Shown here: positions 30,120-38,208 of the stretch, piece by piece
Layout: each line of letters starts with the position of its first letter
Numbering within the stretch: the first letter of the stretch is position 1
NCBI RefSeq assembly: GCF_000152705.1
Contig: NZ_CH672413.1
Location: 3,503,046-3,567,045 of the forward strand
DNA: 64,000 nt
DNA from: Janibacter sp. HTCC2649
GTDB taxonomy: Bacteria > Actinomycetota > Actinomycetes > Actinomycetales > Dermatophilaceae
Reading direction: 5' to 3'
The notes under the pieces: generated by a model
What the model was told of the DNA's origin: nothing
What the model saw: the letters and a program-made list of their open reading frames with translations, nothing else
The model's database searches: none
Program-made: the position numbers and the translations under genes

Positions 30120-30964
30120 GCGCCGCCACAGAGGCCGCAGTTCTCGACCGCACGGCCCCGCGACCCAGCGGTGCGGGCCAGCTCCGCCAGATCACGACGC
30201 TGGTCCGGCGCAACCTCACCCATATCAAGCGCCAGCCCGAGATGCTCACCGACGTGACGATCCAGCCGATCATGTTCGTGCTGCTCTTCGCCTTCGTCTT
30301 CGGAGGATCCATCGCGATCCCCGGTGGTCAGTACAAGGCGTGGCTCCTCCCCGGGATCATGGCGCAGACGATCGCGTTCAGCGCCTTCATCGTCGCCATC
30401 GGGCTCAACACCGACATCGGCAAGGGGATGGTCGACCGGCTGCGATCGCTGCCGATCCAACGATCCTCCATCCTCATCTCGCGCTCGATCGCCGCCCTCA
30501 TCCACTCGAGCATCGGCGTCGCGGTCATGTCCGTGACCGGGCTGTTCATCGGGTGGGGGATCCACGAGGGCGTCCTCAAGGGACTGCTGAGCTACGGCCT
30601 GCTCCTCCTCTTCGGGTTCGCCATGATCTGGGTCGGCATTCTCGTCGGCTCGGCCATGCGATCGGTGGAGGCGGTCAACGGCCTGATGTTCACGACGATC
30701 TTCCCGATCACCTTCTTGTCCAACGCCTTTGCGCGCACCGAGGTCATGCCGTCGGGGTTGCGCACCGTCGCCGAATGGAACCCGATCAGCGCCCTCAGCC
30801 AGGCGATGCGCGACAACTGGGGCGTGGGCGGTTTCCCGGTGCGCGCCGACGCGCCGTGGCCGCTCCACCACCCCGAGCTGGCGACGATCATCTGGTCGGT
30901 CGCCATCACGGCAGTCATCGCCCCGCTCGCGCTGCGGGCGTTCAACAAGCGCACCACCGACTGA
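30116..30964 (+). CDS. ABC transporter permease, DrrB-type
   Basis: 282 aa, six membrane helices, ABC-2 family. After a polar start: LVRRNLTHIKRQPEMLTDVTIQPIMFVLLF, then GLNTDIGKGMVDRLRSLPIQ, the conserved cytoplasmic stretch, and FPITFLSNAFARTEVMPSGLRTVAEWNPIS, the DrrB signature. Overlaps the ATPase gene by ATGA. Ends nine bases before a strong terminator. Confidence 0.92.
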   Translation: MSAATEAAVLDRTAPRPSGAGQLRQITTLVRRNLTHIKRQPEMLTDVTIQPIMFVLLFAFVFGGSIAIPGGQYKAWLLPGIMAQTIAFSAFIVAIGLNTDIGKGMVDRLRSLPIQRSSILISRSIAALIHSSIGVAVMSVTGLFIGWGIHEGVLKGLLSYGLLLLFGFAMIWVGILVGSAMRSVEAVNGLMFTTIFPITFLSNAFARTEVMPSGLRTVAEWNPISALSQAMRDNWGVGGFPVRADAPWPLHHPELATIIWSVAITAVIAPLALRAFNKRTTD

Positions 30965-30972
30965 CCCAAGCA

Positions 30973-31034
30973 GTCGAGAGGAGACAACGCGCCGTCCGCG
31001 CTCACCGTGAGGCGGCGCGTTCTCTCCTCTCGAC
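30973..31034 (+). terminator. 22-base hairpin behind the ABC operon
   Basis: Arms 30973-30994 and 31013-31034 with one mismatch. Outer GTCGAG and inner AACGCG.. resemble the stem at 32326-32386. It ends 11 bases before the -10 box of ilvA. Confidence 0.75.
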
Positions 31035-31044
31035 CGGGACTGAG

Positions 31045-31050
31045 TAGCCT
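31045..31050 (+). promoter_or_regulatory. -10 box of ilvA, leaderless arrangement
   Basis: TAGCCT, six bases, ATG at 31057; no ribosome site. Confidence 0.45.
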
Positions 31051-31056
31051 CACGCC

Positions 31057-32310
31057 ATGACACCCACATCGTCGTCGGTGACGGTGGCCGAGATCCGTGC
31101 CGCCGCTGACCTGCTCTCCACCGTCATTGCTCCCACACCCATGGAGTTCAATCGCGGTCTCTCGGCACGAGTCGGTGCCGATGTCTTCCTCAAGTGCGAG
31201 AACCTCCAACGCGCCGGGTCCTTCAAGATCCGTGGCGCCTACAACCGCATGTTCCACCTCACCGAGGACGAGAAGGCGCGCGGCGTGGTCGCCGCAAGCG
31301 CCGGCAACCACGCCCAGGGCGTCGCCCTCGCCGGGCAGATGCTCGGCATCGCGGTCAAGGTCTACATGCCGGTGCGCGCGCCCATGCCCAAGGTCCAGGC
31401 GACCAAGGCCTACGGCGCGACGATCGAGCAGATCGGCGCGACCCTCGACGAGAGCCTCGTCCACGCCCGGGCCTGGGCCGAGCAGACCGGCGCCATCCTC
31501 ATCCACCCCTTTGACCACGACGACATCGTCGCCGGGCAGGGCACGTGCGGCCTCGAGATCCTCGAGCAGTGCCCCGACGTCAAGACGATCGTCGTCGGAC
31601 TCGGCGGCGGCGGGTTGCTCGCCGGCATCGCGGTGGCCGTGCGCGAGCTCAGGCCCGACGTTCGCATCATCGGCGTGCAGGCCGAGCAGGCCGCGGCCTA
31701 CCCGGCTTCGCTGGCTGCGGGCCACCCGCTGGCCGCCGCCAAGATGTCAACGATGGCTGACGGCATCGCCGTCGGACTTCCCGGAGACGTGACGTTCCCG
31801 ATCGTGCGCGACCTCGTCGACAGCGTCGAGACGGTCAGTGAGGGCGGGATGTCCCGCGCCCTGCTCTTCCTCCTGGAGCGCGCCAAGCTGGTCGTCGAAC
31901 CGGCCGGAGCCTCCGCCGTCGGTTGGCTGCTGGAGAACTCAGAGTCCGAGGCAAAGGAGGCGATCGAGGGTCCCGTCGTCGCCGTGCTCTCCGGCGGCAA
32001 CATCGACCCGCTCCTGATGTTGCGGATCATCCGCCATGGACTGGTGGCCGCCGGTCGCTACCTCCAGTTCTCGGTGCGTGTGCCCGACACCCCCGGTTCG
32101 CTGGCCGCGATCCTCGCCGACTGCGCCGGTGTCGACGCCAACATCCTCGAGATCGAGCACATCCGCACCGGCCCCCGGATCAACGTCGACGAGGTCGAGA
32201 TCGCGCTCCGGCTCGAGACCCGCGGCCCCGAGCACTGCGAGCGCGTCCTCGCAGCCATGCGCGCCAAGGGCTACACGGTCATCCACGAGGCCGACCCTCT
32301 GGGGCACTGA
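31057..32310 (+). CDS. ilvA: Threonine ammonia-lyase
   Basis: 417 aa. Deaminates threonine to 2-oxobutyrate, entry to isoleucine synthesis. PLP fold-type II: KCENLQRAGSFKIRGAYNRM carries the PLP Lys, AASAGNHAQGVALAG the substrate loop and VGLGGGGLLAGIAVAV the phosphate loop. Residues about 335-417 form a single ACT-like domain (QFSVRVPDTPGSLAAILADC), so feedback control by amino acids is likely. One ACT-like domain and the length match the TdcB/IlvA short form rather than the two-domain enteric IlvA. Flanked by strong terminators on both sides, so a single-gene unit. Confidence 0.92.
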   Translation: MTPTSSSVTVAEIRAAADLLSTVIAPTPMEFNRGLSARVGADVFLKCENLQRAGSFKIRGAYNRMFHLTEDEKARGVVAASAGNHAQGVALAGQMLGIAVKVYMPVRAPMPKVQATKAYGATIEQIGATLDESLVHARAWAEQTGAILIHPFDHDDIVAGQGTCGLEILEQCPDVKTIVVGLGGGGLLAGIAVAVRELRPDVRIIGVQAEQAAAYPASLAAGHPLAAAKMSTMADGIAVGLPGDVTFPIVRDLVDSVETVSEGGMSRALLFLLERAKLVVEPAGASAVGWLLENSESEAKEAIEGPVVAVLSGGNIDPLLMLRIIRHGLVAAGRYLQFSVRVPDTPGSLAAILADCAGVDANILEIEHIRTGPRINVDEVEIALRLETRGPEHCERVLAAMRAKGYTVIHEADPLGH

Positions 32311-32325
32311 ATCTCGCACCATGAA

Positions 32326-32386
32326 GTCGAGGTAGTAAGAAACGCCGGGACCGATGACTCGGCACGGCGTTTCGTACTACCTCGAC
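32326..32386 (+). terminator. 22-base hairpin between ilvA and greA
   Basis: Arms 32326-32347 and 32365-32386, one mismatch. Lies between convergent genes and would stop both. Shares GTCGAG at the stem base and AACGC near the loop with the hairpin at 30973. Confidence 0.75.
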
Positions 32387-32424
32387 CGCCAGGGTGGCCC
32401 GACGGACGCTTCAGATCGGGACGG

Positions 32425-32913
32425 TCAGCCGGTGAAGGGCTTCGCGGAGAGGATCTTGACGTCGATCTGCTTGCCGTTGGGCGCCTCGTAGGTCACCGAG
32501 TCGCCGGCCTTCTTGCCGTTGACGGCCGAGCCGATGGGGGACTGCTCGCTGTAGACCTGCAGGGAGCCGTCGGCGATCTCGCGCGAACCGAGGAGGAAGG
32601 TCTCCTCGTCGCCGAAGATCTCGACCGTGACGAGCATGCCGGGCTCGACGATGCCGTCGTCGGGAGGGGTCTCGCCGATGATGGCGTTCTCGAGCAGCTG
32701 CGTCAGCTGGCGGATGCGGGCCTCGTTCTTGCCCTGCTCCTCGCGTGCCGCGTGGTAGCCGCCGTTCTCCTTGAGGTCGCCCTCTTCGCGGGCAGCCTCG
32801 ATCTTGGCGACGATGTCGGCCCGACCCGGACCGGACAGCTCTTCGAGCTCGGCCTTGAGGCGGTCGAACGCCTCCTGGGTCAGGTAGCTCGTCTTGACGA
32901 CGGTCGCGCTCAC
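32425..32913 (-). CDS. greA: Transcription elongation factor GreA
   Basis: 162 aa. Rescues backtracked RNA polymerase by stimulating transcript cleavage. N-terminal coiled coil with YLTQEAFDRLKAELEELSGPGRADI and the tip acidic pair in EAAREEGDLKENGGYHAAREEQG; C-terminal FKBP-like domain ending SVTYEAPNGKQIDVKIL. GTG start with GAGGAG ten bases before it. Followed in the same direction order of mycobacteria: greA, DUF4307, and mca on the other strand. Confidence 0.97.
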   Translation of the reverse strand: MSATVVKTSYLTQEAFDRLKAELEELSGPGRADIVAKIEAAREEGDLKENGGYHAAREEQGKNEARIRQLTQLLENAIIGETPPDDGIVEPGMLVTVEIFGDEETFLLGSREIADGSLQVYSEQSPIGSAVNGKKAGDSVTYEAPNGKQIDVKILSAKPFTG

Positions 32914-33116
32914 TGAACTTCACTCCTCGGGTGCCCGAGTCGAGGCGGGTTCAGCCGCCCGGAACACGGGGATGATGGTCCTACGTGAAAGGGTCCGGGG
33001 CCTGAACCTCGTGCGGTTCGGTGGGCCCCAGACCCGTTGGTGCAAAGAACAAGGATAGCAACGTCGCCGCAGGAAAGCACGTTGTTGGGGACTCGTCGAT
33101 CCCACAGCGCCGCAGG

Positions 33117-33479
33117 TCAGGGCACTCTGACGCAGGACGAGACGACCCCGACGACCGCGCGAGCGCTGGTGCGCACGGTCACCGTGCGGTTCACCGACTT
33201 CGCGCCGGACGGGACATCGTCGTCGGCGACGCCGACGCGGCCGTGGCGGGTGTCCTGCGCTTCGACGGTGCAGCGCACCGCCGCGCCGTCGGGCCGGTGC
33301 ACGTCGTACGACACCGTGATCTGCGCGTCACTGACCACCTTGTATGCCGTGACGTCGGCCCGCAGCGCGTTCGCCGACGCGAGGGCGAACCACACGATGA
33401 CCGCCAGGATGAGCGATGTGCCGAGGGCGCCGATCACCCACCAGCGAGTGGTGCCGGGGGCCGGGCGGGGAAGTGGCAT
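33117..33479 (-). CDS. DUF4307 membrane protein
   Basis: 120 aa. One N-terminal helix (WWVIGALGTSLILAVIVWFALA) and an exported beta-rich domain with a Cys pair (RCTVEAQD ... SSCVRV). This is the partner always found between greA and mca in actinobacteria. Start at the ATG of MPLPRPAPG (33479), CAGGA upstream. Divergent from mca by 100 bases. Function unknown. Confidence 0.82.
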   Translation of the reverse strand: MPLPRPAPGTTRWWVIGALGTSLILAVIVWFALASANALRADVTAYKVVSDAQITVSYDVHRPDGAAVRCTVEAQDTRHGRVGVADDDVPSGAKSVNRTVTVRTSARAVVGVVSSCVRVP

Positions 33480-33579
33480 CGAGGGTCCTGGGTCGAGAGT
33501 GGTGGAGCGCACAGCGAGTGCGAAGATGGGGCGAGCCCATTGTCGCTGGTGCGACCCCCGATTCTTAAAGGACCCTCTC

Positions 33580-34521
33580 GTGGCAGACCGCCTCCGTCTC
33601 ATGTGTGTGCACGCGCATCCCGACGACGAGTCGAGCAAGGGCGCCGCGGTCATGGCGAAGTACGTCGACGAGGGGCATGACGTCCTCGTCGTCTCGTGCA
33701 CCGGCGGTGAGCGCGGCGACGTGCTCAACCCCAAGCTCGCCAACGATGCACACACCCTGCGCGACCTCGCCCAGGTCCGTCGCGACGAGATGCGCCGCGC
33801 CCAGGAGATCCTCGGTGTCGACCACACCTGGCTCGGTTTCGTCGACTCGGGTCTGCCCGAGGGTGACCCGTTGCCGCCGCTGCCCGACGGTTGCTTCGCC
33901 CTCGAGCCGGTCGAGGTGGCGACCGAGGCCCTCGTGCGCGAGATCCGTCGCTTTCGCCCGCACGTCATGACGACGTACGACGAGAACGGTGGCTACCCCC
34001 ACCCGGACCACATCATGTGCCACACCGTCTCGATGGCGGCCTTCGAAGCGGCAGGCGACCCAACGGCATACCCCAGTGCTGGTGAGCCGTGGCAGCCGCT
34101 CAAGGTCTACTACAACCAGACGTTCAGCCGTGGACGGGTCGTCGCCTTCCACGAGGCCCTCACCGCACTCGGTGAGGAGAGCCCGTATGCCGCGTGGCTC
34201 GAGAACTGGCCACCGGAGCGTGAGCGCGTGGTCACCACGCGAGTGAAGTGCGACGAGTGGTTCGAGCGGCGCGACCAGGCGTTGCTGGCACACGCGACGC
34301 AGATCGACCCCGACGGCAACTTCTTCAAGGTGTCGCGCGAGGAGCAGGCGCGGGTCTGGCCGTGGGAGGACTACGAGGCCGGGCTGTCGTACGTGCCCAT
34401 CGTCGAGGGCGAGGACGACCTCTTTGCCGGCCTGCCCGCGGACCTCGCCGAGGCCGACGCCCTCGCGACGTCAACCGACCTCACCATCGCGCACGACGGA
34501 CGCAAGGAACGCACCGCATGA
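33580..34521 (+). CDS. mca: Mycothiol S-conjugate amidase
   Basis: 313 aa. Zinc hydrolase that cleaves mycothiol conjugates, releasing mercapturates for export and glucosaminyl-inositol for recycling. Zinc ligands: H13 and D16 in VHAHPDDESSKG, H141 in YPHPDH. The segments TGGERGDVLNP, LGFVDSGLPEGDP and MTTYDENGGYPHPDHI match Mca rather than MshB. GTG at 33580 has AAAGGA eight bases before it. The gene marks the organism as a mycothiol producer. Overlaps the next gene by ATGA. Confidence 0.95.
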   Translation: MADRLRLMCVHAHPDDESSKGAAVMAKYVDEGHDVLVVSCTGGERGDVLNPKLANDAHTLRDLAQVRRDEMRRAQEILGVDHTWLGFVDSGLPEGDPLPPLPDGCFALEPVEVATEALVREIRRFRPHVMTTYDENGGYPHPDHIMCHTVSMAAFEAAGDPTAYPSAGEPWQPLKVYYNQTFSRGRVVAFHEALTALGEESPYAAWLENWPPERERVVTTRVKCDEWFERRDQALLAHATQIDPDGNFFKVSREEQARVWPWEDYEAGLSYVPIVEGEDDLFAGLPADLAEADALATSTDLTIAHDGRKERTA

Positions 34522-34958
34522 TCGCCCCGCTGCTCACTCACCTCGCCCTGCTCCCGCTGTCGGTGACGCCCTCACCCAGTCCCACCACGGCGACCGACGG
34601 CACGCCGAGCCAGCAGGCAGCGCCGGGCCTGTGGGCCTTCGTCGCGTTCCTGTTCCTCGCGATCGCGCTGTGGTTCCTGATGCGCAACATGAACGCGCGC
34701 CTGCGCCGAATGTCCTACCGCAGCAGGGCTGCTCAGGAACCCGCAGCCGAGTCAGACGTGGTCGTAGAGCGCGATCGAGGCGGCGATGTAGTGCGTGATG
34801 AAGGCCAGGATCGTCAGGGTGTGGAAGATCTCGTGGAACCCGAACCATCGGGGCGAGGGGTTGGGACGCTTGATGCCGTAGACGATGGCGCCGAGCGTGT
34901 AGAGGGCGCCACCGGTGATGACCAGGGTCACGACGGTGGTCCCCGCGTGACGAAGTAG
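34518..34958 (+). CDS. Small membrane protein downstream of mca, with atypical C-terminus
   Basis: 146 aa. Signal-like start (IAPLLTHLALLPLSV), Ser/Pro/Thr linker, one helix (LWAFVAFLFLAIALWFLM) and RNMNARLRRMSYRS, the usual end of the small protein found behind mca in actinobacteria. Here the frame runs on for about 70 residues of Asp/Gly/Arg-rich sequence overlapping the convergent hemolysin III gene by 207 bases. The tail is probably not ancestral: a stop codon soon after RMSYRS was likely lost. Function unknown. Confidence 0.65.
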   Translation: MIAPLLTHLALLPLSVTPSPSPTTATDGTPSQQAAPGLWAFVAFLFLAIALWFLMRNMNARLRRMSYRSRAAQEPAAESDVVVERDRGGDVVRDEGQDRQGVEDLVEPEPSGRGVGTLDAVDDGAERVEGATGDDQGHDGGPRVTK

Positions 34959-35459
34959 CGGTCCGAGGAAGAAGACCGCGACGGAGCCCAGCGCGACATA
35001 GACGGGCACGTAGAGCCAGCGGGGCGCGTGGATCCACAGGAGCCGGAACGCGACGCCGGCGATCGCTCCGCCCCAGACGATCGCGAGGAGCGTGATGGCC
35101 TGGTTGCGGGGGAGCAGCAGCGCAAAGGGCGTGTAGCTGCCCGCGATGATGAGGAAGATGTTGGAGTGGTCGATCCGCTTCAGGGCCGTGCCCCACTTGG
35201 GTGACCAGTTGCCGCGGTGATAGACCGCCGACATCGCGAAGAGCAGCACCGCCGTCAGGGTGAACACCGCCGCGGAGGCCCGTGCCTGGACCGTGTCGCT
35301 CAGGACGACGAGGACGAGGCCACCGATGAACGCGATCGGCGCCATGGCCAGGTGGAGCCAGCCGCGCAGCTTGGGCTTGACGACATCGAGCACCGCATCG
35401 ACGCGCTCTTCGAGAGCATCGATGGTGCGGGGTTCACGTCGCTTGTCCATATTCATCAC
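34752..35459 (-). CDS. trhA: Hemolysin III / TrhA family membrane protein
   Basis: 235 aa, seven helices, PAQR-like fold. Conserved metal-site residues: SAVYHRGNW (Ser/His), RIDHSNIFLIIAGSYTPF (Asp/His) and FHEIFHTLTILAF (His-x-x-x-His). Members affect membrane-lipid homeostasis; the haemolysin name is historical. Three Met candidates (35459, 35456, 35450) lack a clear ribosome site. Divergent from uppS across a short region holding a perfect palindrome. Confidence 0.9.
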   Translation of the reverse strand: MMNMDKRREPRTIDALEERVDAVLDVVKPKLRGWLHLAMAPIAFIGGLVLVVLSDTVQARASAAVFTLTAVLLFAMSAVYHRGNWSPKWGTALKRIDHSNIFLIIAGSYTPFALLLPRNQAITLLAIVWGGAIAGVAFRLLWIHAPRWLYVPVYVALGSVAVFFLGPLLRHAGTTVVTLVITGGALYTLGAIVYGIKRPNPSPRWFGFHEIFHTLTILAFITHYIAASIALYDHV

Positions 35460-35465
35460 AACGAT

Positions 35466-35483
35466 ACCTACGTTTGCGTAGGT
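35466..35483 (+). promoter_or_regulatory. Palindromic operator candidate between trhA and uppS
   Basis: ACCTACG-TTTG-CGTAGGT, perfect seven-base arms. It lies seven bases before the first Met of trhA and 57 before the uppS start, so a bound repressor would mask the trhA promoter. TetR-type operators often have this form. Confidence 0.55.
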
Positions 35484-35527
35484 TCCGAGCCGGTGAGGTG
35501 GTCTACGTCTCGCTGTGCGCCCAGCGG

Positions 35528-35533
35528 TACGGT
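35528..35533 (+). promoter_or_regulatory. -10 box of uppS, leaderless arrangement
   Basis: TACGGT, six bases, ATG at 35540; no ribosome site. Confidence 0.45.
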
Positions 35534-35539
35534 GACGAC

Positions 35540-36301
35540 ATGGCGCTCAGCGATGTTCTCTACGCGGCATACGAGCGTCGGCTGACCAAGCGACTGCCCC
35601 CGGAGAGTGTTCCTCGACACGTGGGGGTCATGCTCGACGGCAACCGTCGCTGGGCCAAGGCGCGGGGGGCCGGCACGAGTGAGGGCCACCAGGCCGGTGC
35701 CGACAACATCGCCCACTTCCTGTCCTGGTGCGAGGAGGTCGGGGTGGAGGTCGTCACCCTCTGGCTCCTCTCGACCGACAACCTCAGTCGCGCCGAGTCC
35801 GAGCTGCGTCCGCTCCTCGGCATCATCGAGCGGACCGTTGACGAGCTCGCCGACTCCCACCAGTGGCGGCTCAACCCGGTCGGAGCCCTCTCGCTCCTGC
35901 CAGCCGCCACCCGGGAACGCCTCGAGGGGGCTGCGACTCGCACGGCCGAGGTCGACGGTCTGCTGGTCAACATCGCCGTCGGCTACGGAGGTCGCCGCGA
36001 GATCGCCGATGCGGTTCGGTCCTTGCTGCTCGAGCACGCCGATCGCGGCACGACGATCGAGGAGCTGGCCGAGTTCCTCGACGTCGAGCACATCGCCGAC
36101 CACCTCTACACCAAGGGCCAACCCGACCCCGACCTCGTCATCCGCACGTCGGGGGAGCAGCGGCTCGGCGGCTTCCTGCTGTGGCAGAGCGCCCACTCCG
36201 AGTTCTACTTCTGCGAGGCCTACTGGCCCGACTTCCGCAAGGTCGACTTCCTGCGGGCCCTGCGCGCCTACGGCGAGCGCAATCGCCGCTTCGGAGCCTG
36301 A
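35540..36301 (+). CDS. uppS: cis-Prenyl diphosphate synthase (UppS family)
   Basis: 253 aa. HVGVMLDGNRRWAKARG holds the catalytic Asp, then SEGHQAGADNI, STDNLSRAESE and the C-terminal LVIRTSGEQRLGGFLLWQSA and EFYFCEAYWPDF. These enzymes add isopentenyl units in cis to make undecaprenyl/decaprenyl diphosphate, the carrier for wall synthesis. The neighbourhood (hemolysin III beside it) matches the mycobacterial Z-farnesyl synthase locus, so a short-chain product is possible; chain length cannot be read here. Confidence 0.93.
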   Translation: MALSDVLYAAYERRLTKRLPPESVPRHVGVMLDGNRRWAKARGAGTSEGHQAGADNIAHFLSWCEEVGVEVVTLWLLSTDNLSRAESELRPLLGIIERTVDELADSHQWRLNPVGALSLLPAATRERLEGAATRTAEVDGLLVNIAVGYGGRREIADAVRSLLLEHADRGTTIEELAEFLDVEHIADHLYTKGQPDPDLVIRTSGEQRLGGFLLWQSAHSEFYFCEAYWPDFRKVDFLRALRAYGERNRRFGA

Positions 36302-36308
36302 GCACACC

Positions 36309-36322
36309 TGACACTTGTGTCA
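36309..36322 (+). repeat. Palindrome behind uppS
   Basis: TGACAC-TT-GTGTCA, eight bases after the uppS stop; either a weak terminator stem or an operator for the phoH2 unit. The 298-base gap to phoH2 otherwise holds one possible small reading frame. Confidence 0.4.
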
Positions 36323-36475
36323 CACCAGCACCATCCGACTCAGGGGTTTCACCGACGTCGTGTAAAGCCTGCGTGAACACCTCGACACGCGGCGCGCCTG
36401 CGTGACAGGTGAGCGTGTGCCGGTCGTAGCGTCAGTGCCAACGCGTCACCCTGATGCGTTCGGGAGGCCCATCGC

Positions 36476-36589
36476 ATGGAGCACACCACGCTCCGGAGGA
36501 GGGACCGGTCCCGGCTCCCTGCTCGTGGCAGTGAGCCGACCGGGATCCACACCTTCGAGTCAGCGCACCTACAGATCGTGCGCGCCTAG
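36476..36589 (+). CDS. Possible 37-codon leader gene before phoH2
   Basis: ATG at 36476 with GGGAGG eight bases before it, 37 codons ([18 protein letters not shown]...), TAG at 36587 overlapping the AGGAG site of phoH2. Very basic N-terminus. In mycobacteria a small gene (phoAT) precedes and controls phoH2; this frame is in that position but I see no sequence proof of kinship. Confidence 0.3.
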   Translation: MEHTTLRRRDRSRLPARGSEPTGIHTFESAHLQIVRA

Positions 36590-36599
36590 GAGCCCCGCC

Positions 36600-37955
36600 G
36601 TGGCCACACCCTCGAGTTCCACTGCTACCCCACCTGTCTCACCGGAGATCGCCGAGTCGCCGATGTTGACCTACGTGCTGGACACGTCGGTCCTCCTGTC
36701 CGACCCGCGCGCGATCCTGCGGTTCAAGGAGCACGAGGTCGTCCTGCCCATCGTGGTCATCACGGAACTGGAGGCCAAGCGGCACCACCCCGAGCTGGGT
36801 TTCTTCGCGCGGGCCGCCCTTCGGCTGCTCGACGACCTCCGCATCAAGGCTGGTCGCCTCGACGCACCCGTGCCCGTCGGTGACGATGGCGGCACGCTGC
36901 GGGTGGAGCTCAACCACACCGACTCGTCGTCGCTGCCCGCGGGCTTCCGGCTGGGTGACAACGACACCCGCATCCTCTCGGTCGCCAAGAACCTCTCCAA
37001 CGAGGGGCGCATCGTCACGATCGTCAGCAAGGACCTGCCGATGCGGGTCAAGGCGTCGGCCTGCGGGATGGAGGCGCAGGAGTACCGCGCCGAGCTCGCT
37101 GTCGACTCCGGCTGGACGGGGATGTCCGAGGTCGACGTCACCGTCGAGGAGATGGACCACCTCTACGAGTACGGCCGCCTCGAGCACCTCGGCGCCGCCG
37201 AGATGCCGTGCCACACCGGCCTCAAGCTGCTCTCGCCCCGAGGCAGCGGCCTCGGCCGGGTCGGCGCCGACAAGCAGGTGCGTCTCGTCAAGGGCGACCG
37301 GGACGCCTTCGGCCTGCACGGTCGCAGCGCGGAGCAGCGCATCGCCCTCGACATCCTGCTCGACCCCGACATCGGCATCGTCAGCCTCGGCGGCCGCGCG
37401 GGCACCGGCAAGTCCGCCCTCGCGCTGTGTGCCGGCCTTGAGGCGGTCATGGAGCGTCGCCAGCAGCGCAAGGTCGTCGTCTTCAGGCCGTTGTATGCCG
37501 TGGGCGGCCAGGAGCTCGGCTACCTCCCCGGTTCCGAGTCGGAGAAGATGAACCCGTGGGGACAGGCCGTCTTCGACACCCTGTCGGCGCTCGTCTCGCG
37601 TGAGGTCGTCGAGGAGGTTCTCGACCGCGGCATGCTCGAGGTCCTGCCGCTGACCCACATCCGTGGCCGCTCCCTCCACGATGCGTTCGTCATCGTCGAC
37701 GAGGCCCAGTCGCTCGAGCGCAATGTCCTCCTCACGGTCCTGTCGCGCATCGGCCAGAACTCCAAGGTCGTCATGACCCACGACGTGGCCCAGCGCGACA
37801 ACCTGCGCGTCGGTCGCCACGACGGCGTCGCCGCGGTCATCGAGAAGCTCAAGGGACACCCGCTCTTCGCGCACGTCACGCTCACGCGCAGTGAGCGCAG
37901 CCCCATCGCGGCCCTCGTGACGGACCTGCTGGAGCAGGAGCACGGCGACCTCTGA
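36600..37955 (+). CDS. phoH2: PhoH2-type PIN domain ATPase (RNase/helicase)
   Basis: 451 aa. Residues 20-175: PIN nuclease, acidic residues in [25 protein letters not shown] and [14 protein letters not shown]. Residues 235-451: PhoH ATPase, Walker [17 protein letters not shown], Walker [15 protein letters not shown], and [13 protein letters not shown]. Mycobacterial PhoH2 unwinds and cuts RNA and acts as the toxin of a toxin-antitoxin pair. GTG at 36600 has AGGAG seven bases before it. A family A hairpin follows. Confidence 0.93.
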   Translation: MATPSSSTATPPVSPEIAESPMLTYVLDTSVLLSDPRAILRFKEHEVVLPIVVITELEAKRHHPELGFFARAALRLLDDLRIKAGRLDAPVPVGDDGGTLRVELNHTDSSSLPAGFRLGDNDTRILSVAKNLSNEGRIVTIVSKDLPMRVKASACGMEAQEYRAELAVDSGWTGMSEVDVTVEEMDHLYEYGRLEHLGAAEMPCHTGLKLLSPRGSGLGRVGADKQVRLVKGDRDAFGLHGRSAEQRIALDILLDPDIGIVSLGGRAGTGKSALALCAGLEAVMERRQQRKVVVFRPLYAVGGQELGYLPGSESEKMNPWGQAVFDTLSALVSREVVEEVLDRGMLEVLPLTHIRGRSLHDAFVIVDEAQSLERNVLLTVLSRIGQNSKVVMTHDVAQRDNLRVGRHDGVAAVIEKLKGHPLFAHVTLTRSERSPIAALVTDLLEQEHGDL

Positions 37956-37986
37956 GGCCCAGTTCTCGAGCAAGAACAACGCGTCG

Positions 37987-38021
37987 GTATGCCGGTCGCT
38001 CACCAGGAGCGACCGGCATAC
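37987..38021 (+). terminator. 14-base hairpin behind phoH2, family A (octamer pair)
   Basis: Arms 37987-38000 and 38008-38021, perfect, starting with GTATGCCG and ending with CGGCATAC. A smaller stem GTTCT/AGAAC stands at 37962-37977. Confidence 0.75.
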
Positions 38022-38152
38022 TCACGCCGTGAAAGGGTGTGACCCGAGTCACCGCCCGTTCGGTGGATGGGCGCCCCCGTGGGAGGCCACCCTGAGGGGC
38101 CCGGTTTGGCCATTCGCGGGTCATCGCGTAAATTGGTCTCGATTTGGTAACG

Positions 38153-38180
38153 CAGCCCGACTGCTCCGTCAGCCGGGCTG
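38153..38180 (+). promoter_or_regulatory. Terminator-like hairpin in the leader of the transglycosylase gene
   Basis: CAGCCCG (38153-38159) pairs with CGGGCTG (38174-38180), extended inward by CTG/CAG, followed by TTCTGTGT. It stands only 11 bases before the ribosome site GAGAGGA of the next gene, while TAAATT at 38129 is a candidate -10. A terminator here, inside the leader, suggests attenuation. The 173 bases before it (37956-38152) hold the phoH2 terminator and no frame I trust. Confidence 0.4.
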
Positions 38181-38208
38181 TTCTGTGTCGTGAGAGGAAA
38201 CCCTTCGT

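Noticed and set aside
33037-33579. Extension of mca to an upstream start
   Set aside because: Would overlap the DUF4307 gene; Mca homology begins right after the GTG at 33580, which has AAAGGA.
37956-38152. c-di-AMP (ydaO-type) riboswitch before the transglycosylase gene
   Set aside because: The position is right, but I could not find the conserved aptamer blocks; only a terminator-like hairpin remains.
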